A stretch of 11,617 bases of DNA from Dictyocoela muelleri (taxonomy: Eukaryota; Microsporidia), in NCBI GenBank assembly GCA_016256075.1, contig SDVU01000639.1:1-11617 (forward strand). Direction: 5' to 3'. Under the pieces are notes generated by a model, which was given only the letters and a program-made list of their open reading frames with translations, searched no databases and had not been told where the DNA came from. Each line of letters starts with the position of its first letter. Position 1 is the first letter of the stretch. Position numbers and translations under genes: made by a program. This document shows, piece after piece, positions 1 to 7,850 of the stretch.

Positions 1-353
1 GTCATATTTGGTATAGAATTTAAAATAACTATTTTAACAATTTAATTGATAATTTAATAAAAAAATGTTAAAATAAAGACACAAAATTATCAGAAAACTA
101 TTTTAATAATAAATTATTAGACATTATTTAAATTCATGTAAAGTCGTGCGTCATTTAGGGTTGTTGAATATTAAAGTAAAAAAATTATAAAAAATAAATA
201 ATAGTTAATCTCAAACAATATAACTTTTATTCCACCAAAATAATTTAGTAAACAAAAATATTCTGTACACTTGAAATTCGTTTATTTTGAGAGTAACGTT
301 TTTTAAAAATCAATACATTTAAAATAAAAAATTCGATTCAACAATGGGTTAGC
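1..353. other. AT-rich stretch without a recognisable gene
   Basis: This stretch is almost pure A/T with long A and T runs and stops in every frame. I found no coding similarity, tandem array or strong inverted repeat before the left arm of the first fold-back element. Confidence 0.6.
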
Positions 354-892
354 CACCACCTGTTCAAAATAAGAAATCGTCATCTAGATGAGGAGAGAAC
401 ATGATTCTTATTTGAAATGACGGGAAAAACTCATATATGTAAAAGATATAATTTAGGCTGTGACATGTCTCTATTTAGAAAAAATACTGCTATGCAGTAT
501 TTTTTCTAAATAGAGACGTGTCGTAGCCTAAATTATATCTTTTACATATATGAGTTTATCTCGACATTCTAATCTTATTTCCCCCAAGAATCATGTTTTA
601 TTCAGTACTACAACGGGTTAGGGACCTGAAAAAAATGAGCTCAAGAAAAAGTATAAATATTAAAGAATCATAAGATTCTCTGCTATTTAATAATCCTGGA
701 ATATTTTTTTATATAAATATAATATAATTTAAATTTATATAAAAAAATATTCCAGGATTATTAAATAGCAGAATATCTTATTATTCTTTAATATTTATAC
801 TTTTTCTTGAGCTCATTTTTTTCAGGTCCCTAACCCGTTGTAGTACCTTTTATTCTTCTCTAGATGACGATTTTCTATTTTGAACAGGTGGG
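354..892. mobile_element. Long fold-back (palindromic) element, interrupted by another element
   Basis: The left arm starts CCACCTGTTCAAAATA and reads through ATCGTCATCTAGA, ACATGATTCTT, CTCATATATGTAAAAGATAT, then AATTTAGGCT and TCTCTATTTAGAAAAAATAC to a centre near 492. The right arm repeats these blocks in reverse complement and ends at GAACAGGTGG (about 882-891). The innermost stretch of roughly 70 bp per arm is nearly perfect, while the outer parts have drifted. The right arm is broken between its ACATGATTCTT block and its TCTAGATGACGAT block by the separate element at 604-847. There is no coding capacity, so it is a MITE-like or fold-back element whose superfamily I cannot assign. I could not find a target-site duplication for the outer element. 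The arms could form a cruciform or a long hairpin RNA. Confidence 0.8.
604..847. mobile_element. Palindromic MITE nested in the fold-back element, with 8-bp target duplication
   Basis: The element begins A-GTACTACAACGGGTTAGGG and ends in the reverse complement, CCCTAACCCGTTGTAGTAC-C. Its arms of about 110 bp are nearly identical inverted copies, including TGAGCTCAAGAAAAAGTATA and the ATTCCAGGATTATTAAATAG block, around an AT-only centre near 725. The sequence TTTTATTC occurs immediately before it (596-603) and immediately after it (848-855). Removing the element and one copy restores the right arm of the surrounding fold-back, so the insertion is younger than that element. An 8-bp duplication fits hAT, Merlin or P-type transposases. 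It carries no transposase, so it must have been mobilised in trans. Confidence 0.88.
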
Positions 893-1053
893 TCTTGTAT
901 ATTTTCAGGGCTATGATTTTTTTTGAAAAGAAAATAATAGTGGCAAAAAATACAAAAGCAACCAATTGAATATAAAATAAAAATAACAAAAAAAAACAGT
1001 TTTTTTAATTTTTATACCTCGAAACCATGTGGTGGCCTAATTATTTTCACTGA
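893..1053. other. AT-rich spacer
   Basis: Poly-A and poly-T runs with no coding signal. A short block GTGGTGGCCTAA (about 1029-1040) resembles the inverse of TTAGCCACCAC just left of the first fold-back, but the match is too short to call a terminal repeat. Confidence 0.4.
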
Positions 1054-1266
1054 CCAATATTTTTTTTATCAGTAGCTGGAGCCTTTGATTATTTAATAGA
1101 AAATGAAAAATTAAAACCAATCTTGACTTGCAGGTTATGCGAAGCTAGGGCAAACTTACTCATATATCGTGAATATAGCTTCGAGAGAATATTATACAGA
1201 TGTAGTAAAATTAGTTGTCGACGGAAATATTCAATAACACTTTTTAAATTTAAATTAACATTTTAA
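1054..1266 (+). pseudogene. Merlin (IS1595/ISXO2-type) transposase N-terminal zinc-ribbon fragment
   Basis: One frame is open from just after a TGA at 1051 to a TAA at 1264-1266, about 70 codons, with no ATG at its start. It contains FDYLIENEKLKPILTCRLCE followed by YRCSKISCRRKYSI. That gives a Cys-x2-Cys pair and then a Cys-x4-Cys pair about 25 residues later. This is the layout of the zinc ribbon at the N-terminus of Merlin/IS1595-family transposases, where the motif is followed by an S-I-R-x-x-S-F-F stretch. The Merlin copy at 6688-7753 has the same Cys arrangement. Only the N-terminal domain remains: the frame runs into AT-rich DNA and no DDE core follows before the next fold-back at 1330. 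It is a truncated relic. No terminal repeats could be paired with it. Confidence 0.6.
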
Positions 1267-1329
1267 TTAATATTATTTATTTCTTGATGAATATTTCAAT
1301 GTACGACCAAATCAAAATGTATTTAAATG

Positions 1330-1624
1330 GGTACTTACCCGGGTTAGGGACCATAAAAAAATTGAGCTTAAGAAAAAGTACAAATATAAAAGATACATGA
1401 AATTTTTTGCTAATTTAAAATCCTGGAACATTTTTTCATATAATTTTATCTATTACTATATTTAGCATATTCCATAATGCAAAATATGCTAAATATAGTA
1501 ATAAATAAATTTATATGAAAAAATGTTCCAGGATTTTAGATAAGCAGAAAATTTCATGTATCTTTTATATTTGTACTTTTTCTTAAGCTCAATTTTTTTC
1601 TGGTCCCTAACCCGGGTAAGCACC
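1330..1624. mobile_element. Palindromic MITE, relative of the element at 604-847
   Basis: It begins GGTACTTACCCGGGTTAGGG and ends in the near-perfect inverse CCCTAACCCGGGTAAGCACC. The arms run about 140 bp each and meet near 1476 between AATATAGTAATAGA-type and ATGCTAAATATAG blocks. The order of blocks GGGTTAGGGACC, TGAGCTTAAGAAAAAGTA, AAATCCTGGAACATTTTTT matches the arm of the 604-847 element, so the two belong to one family that has diverged. No clear target duplication is visible, and the right end abuts a tandem array, which may have replaced it. No coding capacity. Confidence 0.85.
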
Positions 1625-1754
1625 GATGGGTCCAATAATAATGAAAGATGGGTCCAAAAATAATGAAAAATGGGTCCAATAATAATGAAAGATAGGTTCA
1701 ATAATAATGAAAGATAGTTTCAATAATAATGAAAATGGTTTAATAATAATTAAA
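1625..1754. repeat. 22-bp minisatellite, about six copies
   Basis: Units start at 1625, 1647, 1669, 1691, 1713 and 1735 (the last is shortened). The core is GATGGGTCCAATAATAATG followed by AAA. Units 1-3 are the closest to one another and units 4-6 have drifted (GGTCC to GGTTC to GTTTC), so divergence grows with distance from the palindrome. Open frames reading through it on the minus strand, giving repeated IIIGPIFHY-like and WTHFSL-like peptides, are by-products of the repeat and not genes. Confidence 0.9.
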
Positions 1755-2338
1755 AGCCCTGTAGTACTAAAAAAACTTATCTGACAATCGAGAACCCCCT
1801 TGTTTACAAATTCATTATAACAACCCACGGATTTTGCAAGAAAACCTAAATAAAGTTATAGTTTTATTTTTATTAATACTAAATTTAAACTCGAATTTGT
1901 AACAATTAATATAAATTTGTACAGACCCACAATCTTATAAAAATATAAGATCCTCATTTTTAATGGTATTTATATAAAAAATATCGAAATATCATATTTT
2001 TTATATTTTTTCGGTCCAAAAATGATTTGTAAATAAAAAAAAATAATTTTGGTGACAAAACAACAATTTTGTTATTTTTTAAAGAATGCTAGTTTTTCTT
2101 TACGAAAAGCTATAGGCCCCTTATGGGTAGTGTGTGCCGTAGTTTGCATTAAATAGCCAATAAAAGTGTATAGTGGATCTGACAACTTAGCAAATGGTAA
2201 ATACATACATAATTCATATATCGAAACAAAGATAAACTTATTTGCCGATTTTAACTCAATCATAAAAAATAATTTTATGTTCCTATGAGATTAAACTTTG
2301 GCTTTTTACTAGGATGTTTCGCGCGCCTATAACGTAAC
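1755..2338. other. AT-rich stretch without a supportable gene
   Basis: Contains A/T runs and small local hairpins (for example ATCTTATAAAAATATAAGAT near 1932-1951). A 63-codon frame on the minus strand (2072-2263) includes FAKLSDPLY. This faintly resembles the stretch between reverse transcriptase and RNase H in Ty3-type pol, but the rest of the frame does not follow that family, so I do not call it. A GC-rich blip, TTTCGCGCGCCTAT, lies near 2317-2330. Confidence 0.4.
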
Positions 2339-2590
2339 CATAAATATTTTATGTAAAACTGTTTTAGAATTGAACTCTAAGTCACCAATGATTAATAATA
2401 TTAGTAATAACATAGAGCCATTTTTTGAAAAAAATAATAAGTTTATTTTAAAAATTTATAAATATTTTGTTGAAAAAAATTTATAAATATTTTTTTCGAA
2501 AAAACTTGACCCTAATAGTATTACTAAATAATATTTCATTCTAAAACTTGAGGTTCTTTTCTCAGGGCGTTTTTACATAAAAATTTTATG
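2339..2590. repeat. Decayed fold-back element
   Basis: CATAAATATTTTATGTAAAA at the left is matched in inverse by TTTTTACATAAAAATTTTATG at the right, and the order continues inward with TTTTAGAAT, TTAGTAATA and TTTTTT(C)GAAAAA in both arms. The arms are far less similar than in the other fold-backs, and one carries an extra segment of about 20 bp. The centre holds two near-copies of AAAATTTATAAATATTTT. I infer an old palindromic element. Chance similarity in such AT-rich DNA is a real alternative. Confidence 0.45.
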
Positions 2591-2979
2591 GGTCGCTTTT
2601 AGCTGCAATAGGCAAGGATTTTATGATAAAATCCAATATATATCAGACTTCAAAGAGAATACTATTAAAATTGGTAATAATGAATATAAACTCGAATAAA
2701 AAAAACAAAAATGGCGTCCTATGACGAAGAACATCCTGAGAAAAGAAGAATTTGCGAAATCAATAAAATGAAGGATTAATTAAAAGTACAAAATGTTATT
2801 CCGATCTTGGGGGATAAAAAATATTGAGCATGAAATAAAATTAAACAGAAATTTTAATTCTCAAAAAAAGGAATACACAGTCCACGCGTCTGTAAAAAAT
2901 GACGCAAAGACTCATATCGATGTTCTAAATCACAAATATTTTATTTATTAGATGAAAACCAAATTTATTAACCCGAATT

Positions 2980-3480
2980 TTACATACGCAAAGTGAACGG
3001 AAAATTGCGTTTTGTATTTTTTACGGAAACCTGAATTCCGTAACAGTTAAAGCACATAACTTAAGATTATAAATCCTTTATATGCTATATGAGCCCAATA
3101 GATCCTCTGTTTTTCTAAACTTGATTTAGAACAGGTTTCTACCAATTAAAAATAGGAAGTGATGATGCTGAACCAACTTGATTTGAATTTTAGAATACAC
3201 TTACACATTTTTAAGTATGCTTTTATCGACTAACAAATTTACTTATACCTTTAAGAACGTAAAAAATATTTGGAAAAGAAATTATTAAAGCATACTGTTA
3301 TATTGATGATTTTCTTAAGCATATAAAATCACAAAGATCATTATAATGACGTAGAGGCGGCTTTAAGATTATTAAAAGAATAAAAATCGCATATAACATT
3401 TATAAATGCGAATTTGAGTAAAAAATGATTTTTTTAGGGTATATTATCCCTTTGATAGAATTAAGCTTGAATTAAATAAA
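2980..3480 (+). pseudogene. Fossil reverse transcriptase part of the Ty3/gypsy element
   Basis: Stretches resembling the early RT block (GKLRFV-like, near 3000), a middle block (near 3120-3160) and a YIDD-type active-site box (near 3300) follow one another at about the expected spacing for Ty3/gypsy polymerases. The copy is a fossil with many breaks. Confidence 0.6.
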
Positions 3481-3529
3481 ATTTAACTGTTTAAAATTTA
3501 CAGCATCTAAAACAAACAAGCATTTAGAA

Positions 3530-3960
3530 AGATTTCATAGGTTTTATAAACTGCCTTCGAAATCTTGTGGAAAATTTATCTCTTCACTTTCGACTTTCTA
3601 TAATAAACTCAAGAGAAAAAACACTTTCATTAAATAAGAAATAAACAATATCGAAAAACGGGGAAAATAGTTTAGAAATATAAACTCAAAAAGGGCGAAA
3701 ATACCATGTTTTCAGTAAAATATTCGATTTAATATTGGATGCCTATGTCATCGGCCTAGACTCGAACTATATCCGAGATGGAAAACTAGTCGTATCATTT
3801 ATTCGTAATTTTAGAAGTTTTAAAATAACTATACGGTAATCGAGAAAAAATCTGTGGCTATATTGGCATCGCTAAAGCATTTCAATCCAATTATATTTAC
3901 ATTAATGGAAAATATTACACTGATAGCAAAATTTTAAATTTAAAAGAGGTCTTTCATGAA
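3530..3960 (+). pseudogene. Fossil RT connection and RNase H part of the Ty3/gypsy element
   Basis: A GFINYFRNL-like stretch near 3540-3570 corresponds to the connection segment after RT. An EKKSVAILASLKHF-like stretch near 3843-3885 corresponds to the E-K-E-x-L-A-I-x-x-A-L-K-x-F block of Ty3-type RNase H. It is broken. Confidence 0.6.
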
Positions 3961-3968
3961 GAATTAAC

Positions 3969-4114
3969 GGTACTTGGTATGTAAAAAAACGCACTTGTGA
4001 CTCTCATTGAGGGAGCTTTCGAGATCCTGGTTTCATATTTTCAAATATAAAACCGTGATCTCGAAAGATTCGCTCAACGAGAGTCTCAGTGCGCTTTTTT
4101 ACATACCAAGTACA
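3969..4114. mobile_element. Short palindromic MITE inserted in the Ty3/gypsy fossil
   Basis: The left arm begins GTACTTGGTATGTAAAAAA and continues through CGCACT, GACTCTC, TTGAG and TTTCGAGATC. The right arm is its inverse and ends TTTTTTACATACCAAGTAC at 4113. The arms are about 70 bp and roughly 85 percent alike by eye, meeting near 4042. The flanking 8-mers GAATTAAC (3961-3968) and TAATTAAC (4115-4122) agree at 7 of 8 positions, a likely target duplication. The terminal GTACTT is shared with the element at 1330, and the first five bases with the one at 604. No coding capacity. Confidence 0.8.
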
Positions 4115-4429
4115 TAATTAACTAATTGCTTCTATTATTGGAAGAATACGGCTACTCATTAAAGCTTATATAGATAAAAAATAATAATGATGCTTACATA
4201 TTATCACCTAATCATAATGTGAAACAATAGAGTAAAAAACATTTTTAAACCCAAATTATTATATTTTTAATTCTCTAAGAAATTTAAATCATAAAAAACC
4301 TCCTCAATTATTAAAATTGCTTCTACAGTCCCTATTATATCAAAATATCCAAGTAAGAATAACATGATTAATAGTATTGAAAAAACATTAAAATTTAAAA
4401 AAATTATTTAAAAAAATATAAAAAAAACG

Positions 4430-5450
4430 TTGCCCTTACCAAATAGAAAGAAAATCACATATAACTCAACGAGAACAGCATATGTCACGCCATCTTACAG
4501 AATGTAAAATAATAGCGACAGATCTGATGGACCGATTAAAACATCCCATTATAGTACTCATATATATATAAAATACTGTTATATTCTTGTTTCAGCAGAT
4601 TTATTTTAACGCTATACAGAAATAAGATTCATTAAAATATACATTCTTCTAAAGCGCACAATGCTCTTGAGGAAATTTGGATTCAAAAACATTATATACT
4701 TGAAAAATGACTATCAGATAACGGAATCTAATTCAAATCTATAATTTTTCTCAAAATATTATGAATTAATACCTAATTAAGCACATTTTAACATCACCTT
4801 ATAATCCGACTAAAAATTCTCTCGCGTAAAGGTTTGTTTAGGAGAATTACAATAGCCTTCGTATTAGTCGAGGTATTAATCTGTAAAATACGAGCATATA
4901 TATCTTTAAAAGGGTTAATATATGAAATAATGTAACACTTGGTTACTCCACATATGATTTTTTTTAACAGTGAGGTGTCTATCTACTGGGTCATTAAATA
5001 ATAGATAATTAACTATAAAACTTTTTGAAAACCTTTTTATTGAATCATTGAATTTCTTACCTTTTCTTCCTTCATCGTGCATCGGTTTCTGAAATCATTT
5101 CAATTTATATTTTTTTGATCAGGTTTTTAATATGTCAAAATTCTGTCATTTTATCAATGAAATAAAAATTTCGCTGAATTCTAGAACATCTCTTTCAATG
5201 TGGGAGATGCATGCGATGCCACAAACAGCAATATTTACAGTTACACAGGAATAGTGATATAAATGATGACGAAATAACAAATAAGATGGATAAAAAACGA
5301 CAAGTGTGGAATAAAAAAAGAGTTAATGAAACAAATAACGTCAAAATAGGTGATTAAGTTTTCAAAAAGAAACTCGCACAAGATAAATTTGAACAAAAAT
5401 TTAAAGGACTTTACAGAATAATCAAAATGACATAAAGCGGGAAAGTTTCA
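4430..5450 (+). pseudogene. Fossil integrase part of the Ty3/gypsy element
   Basis: A TDLMDR-like stretch (near 4519) resembles the start of the rve core. An LSDNG-like stretch (near 4715) and an SPYNPT-like stretch (near 4795-4812) follow at spacings expected for the core. Further on, a KKLAQDKFEQKFKGLYRI-like stretch (near 5370-5425) matches the C-terminal DNA-binding part seen in Ty3/gypsy integrases. It is broken, with many interruptions. Confidence 0.65.
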
Positions 5451-5480
5451 TTTACTAAAGTACGATGAAAATGTATAAAT

Positions 5481-5889
5481 GTGCCACCAAAAATGTTAAT
5501 TTGTTTTAAGAGTGTAGGATAAAGCGGAAAAATCACAACCACAATGTGAAATTACTTAAATATTATTTCAAGATAAGTTCTTAATCAAATTTATCTTTAA
5601 AAAATGACAGGTTTTTAAACTTTGACTGATGTTAATCATTTTCCTAAAACTATTATTATAACCGAAATCACATACTCATGCAATTAAGGTGTCGGATCAA
5701 AAAAATAATTTCTATAAAAACAATTCAACCAAATCTTATCACTAATTTTTGGTATATAAATCACCTTCGGTGTGGACCTTAACAATACATCAAATCAGGC
5801 GGTAAAATTTGCTAATAAAAATCTAAGCGATTAATTTACTACTCATTTTTAGTGTATTAAGAAGTTTAAAGGAAATTTAATGCTAATGT
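5481..5889. other. AT-rich stretch, possibly the 3' end of the retroelement fossil
   Basis: No coding similarity and no repeat that I could pair with the left side of the Ty3/gypsy fossil. If an LTR existed on this side it should lie here, but nothing confirms it. Confidence 0.35.
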
Positions 5890-6265
5890 AGCACTTTATA
5901 TGGCTAGGAAGTTCTTATTGAAGTTGTAATATGTAGGAAAAAATACGAAATATATTGTATAAGTGATGGTGCATTTTAGGCTGCAAAAGAGCAAAGATAT
6001 GAGGATAAGACATCAGCAGTGTTCATCTCATCCAATCCATCTAGCTGTAACTAGAACACTCTATAAAATTTTTTTTGAGACAACAGATCAATTTACATCT
6101 CAAAGAGAACAAAAAGAGTCAAATGAAAGTGCTCTTAAATATTTAGAAAAGTATTCGACAATAAACGTCAATTTTTGCATGAGTAGCAGTTGTCTTTTAT
6201 CTGCAAAGGTGATTTTATATCCAAGATTCTTTGACCGACAACTCGCCGGCTGTGAGTTGTCTTAA
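5890..6265 (+). pseudogene. Probable hAT transposase fragment
   Basis: The 100-codon frame at 5963-6265 contains RHQQCSSHPIHLAVTRTLYK. This resembles the block in hAT transposases where a His-x2-Cys-x2-His element precedes a helix (typically H-Q-L-C-x-A-H-x-I-x-L-A-V). Just upstream, in a neighbouring frame, SDGA (about 5962-5973) resembles the T-D-G-A that normally precedes this block by about 20 residues, so at least one frameshift separates them. An acidic, Ser- and Glu-rich linker (EQKESNESALKYLEKYS) follows, as in some insect hAT copies. There is no dimerisation domain and no terminal repeats were found. The fragment reads on the plus strand and looks unlike the hAT at 8393-10767, so it is probably a different subfamily. 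The identification rests on one motif block. Confidence 0.5.
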
Positions 6266-6687
6266 TTGGGTTCGGAAAAATTTATAAAAAAATCTACAAC
6301 GCCCTCAGAAAATGAGACATATATATAATTTCAATATATTGAAGAGCTTATAAAATATTGATATATAAAGATTTATAAAACAAAAAGATAAAAAACTAAA
6401 AAGGTTTAATTATATAGATTATCTAAAAATTCTTGTATGGGGTATATTTTAAATAAAAATAATAGCATTTGTTATGAAAAGCGAACCATCCTGGAGAAAA
6501 TGATTGGTTACAAAGAGTAAAAATTAAGAATTAACCTTGTAAAATGCAGATTATGGTAATCAGAAATTTATTTATTATTTCACTTTGTAATTTTTAACAT
6601 TATAATTGTCATTAATTTTTTATAATTATTCTTTAGTTAGTATAAATCAAGTAATATATTTTAATTTAATATAAAAATTCTGAATAT
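6266..6687. other. AT-rich spacer before the Merlin element
   Basis: No gene, tandem repeat or strong palindrome seen. It runs from the end of the hAT-like fragment to the left Merlin terminal repeat. Confidence 0.5.
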
Positions 6688-6708
6688 GGTGGGGGTTTTC
6701 CCATTAAG
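6688..6708 (+). repeat. Left terminal inverted repeat of the Merlin element
   Basis: GGTGGGGGTTTTCCCATTAA, matching the inverse of the right end apart from one extra G and one extra A. A second GC-rich block inside it (AGAAACCCCTCCTC, about 6712-6725) has a loose counterpart in the right end (GGGGAAAAACCCTCC). Confidence 0.85.
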
Positions 6709-6799
6709 GTGAGAAACCCCTCCTCTTTTAGCAATTATATTTATACTCATATGCTTAACATAAATTTAGAAAACAATAAACAAATAACGATTAATATGA

Positions 6800-7625
6800 A
6801 TTGTTTTATTCCTGAGAAAACATGAGACCATACTAAGCTACTTATACTGTGAATCATGCGGATATTATTACATGAATTAAATATAAACGGAATAAAGATG
6901 GATTTGTTTTCAAATGCAATGCCTCTAATTGTAACTTATTTCAAAAATATATAAGTATCCGTAAAAATAGCTTTTTTGATGATTATAGCCTGGATTTAAA
7001 AACGTTACTTTGTATTATTTATTCCTGGTTTAAGAATGAAAATATGAGTCAAGTGTTTTTAGATTATATATTTCTAAAGATACATTAATGAAAATTAACA
7101 TGTTTTAAGACTAAAAATCAAAACATACTTTAAAAATAACGAATATATATTAGGTGGCAATGATATTATATGCCAAATCGATAGTTCAATGATTCGATAT
7201 AAGAAAAAATATCATGTAGGTAGGATAAGCTCGGGATATAGGTGTGTGTTTGATATAGTAGAACTAAAATATACACCTGCTAAATATTATGTCGAGCTTT
7301 TTATAAATAGAAGCCGAGATCAATTAATGCCATTGATAATCAATAAAATTAGACCCGTAACTATAATATGGTCAGATGAGTGGTGGGCTTATACAAGTCT
7401 AAGAAATTTAGGATATGGTCATAATACAGTAAATCATCAAGTCAATTTTATAAATCATTCAAATGGTGCCCACACACAAAATGTCGAGAGTCTTTGGAAC
7501 AGGCTGAAGAAATGATAAAAAAACAAAATGGCAACACATTTGAATCTTTAAAACCAAATCTATTGGAATAGATGTGGAAGGATAATATATGCTCCAATAA
7601 TTTCAATAAGATATTTAAATATTGA
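6800..7625 (+). pseudogene. Merlin transposase (ISXO2-like DDE domain), frameshifted
   Basis: This transposase would cut and paste its own element. The zinc ribbon starts LYCESCGYYYMN (6842-6877, frame 2) and continues as FKCNASNCNLFQKYISIRKN in frame 3 (open 6876-7085), giving the CxxC...CxxxxC pairs. SLDLKTLLCIIYSWF follows, a helix typical of the family. The catalytic core is open from 7099 to 7515 in frame 1. QIDSS carries the first Asp (7180-7182), upstream of the first ATG at 7189. SDEWWAY carries the second Asp (7375-7377), HNTVNH is the conserved His block, and NVESLW carries the Glu (7486-7488). There are 36 residues between the second Asp and the Glu. The C-terminus moves to frame 3 (from about 7509), has an in-frame stop near 7569 and ends at 7625. 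At least three frame changes make it non-functional. Family identity is secure; the start is not defined. Confidence 0.88.
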
Positions 7626-7732
7626 ATTATTTAATAAAATAATTAGCAAATAATTTCTATTTTCATAATAATCATATTAATAAATTAATAATTAATTTAT
7701 TTAATTATTCGCGGGGAAAAACCCTCCACAAA

Positions 7733-7753
7733 AAATTAAGGGAAAACCCCACC
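7733..7753 (-). repeat. Right terminal inverted repeat of the Merlin element
   Basis: Read on the minus strand it gives GGTGGGGTTTTCCCTTAA, the counterpart of the left end. Confidence 0.85.
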
Positions 7754-7850
7754 AGATTTTTTTTATTTAATGATAAGTAATGATAAAAATATCTATTTTA
7801 ATGATTATATTTATTAGAAAATCTATTCGAATACAAAAATAAAATTTTAG

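Larger units (their letters stand above)
2620..5480 (+). mobile_element. Ty3/gypsy LTR retrotransposon fossil (pol region), broken
   Basis: On the plus strand, short stretches with the order reverse transcriptase, RNase H, integrase core and integrase C-terminus can be recognised in succession, which is the Ty3/gypsy order. It is heavily decayed with many breaks and cannot be coding. I could not match long terminal repeats at its edges, so both limits are approximate. No gag or envelope part was recognised. A palindromic element (3969-4114) is inserted between the RNase H and integrase parts. The decay suggests an old copy, clearly older than the fold-back inside it. Confidence 0.75.
6688..7753 (+). 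mobile_element. Merlin-type DNA transposon, nearly complete
   Basis: About 1.07 kb, bounded by GGTGGGGGTTTTCCC on the left and its inverse GGGAAAACCCCACC on the right, and enclosing a transposase of the IS1595/ISXO2 (Merlin) family. Ends starting with GG and a single transposase of about 250-300 codons fit known Merlin elements. No 8-9 bp target duplication survives (left flank CTGAATAT, right flank AGATTTTT), so the flanks have drifted or one end has been altered. The transposase is frameshifted and the copy cannot be autonomous. A related N-terminal fragment at 1054-1266 shows that Merlin elements were active more than once in this genome. Confidence 0.85.

Noticed and set aside
347-1040. 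TTAGCCACCAC near 347 and GTGGTGGCCTAA near 1030 as terminal repeats of one larger element enclosing the fold-backs
   Set aside because: The match is only about a dozen bases, has an internal gap, and does not extend into the flanks on either side.
1489-1828. Two overlapping minus-strand open frames with repeated IIIGPIFHY-like peptides
   Set aside because: They read through the palindrome and the 22-bp minisatellite. The peptide repeats are produced by the DNA repeat, and the 22-bp period is not a multiple of three.
2072-2263. Minus-strand frame with FAKLSDPLY, reminiscent of a Ty3-type pol connection segment
   Set aside because: Only about nine residues resemble the family, the rest does not, and no neighbouring pol blocks are visible on that strand.
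3970-4113. CRISPR or riboswitch-like structure suggested by the strong hairpin
   Set aside because: It is a single palindrome flanked by near-duplicated target sequence inside a retroelement fossil, with no repeated spacers and no bacterial context.
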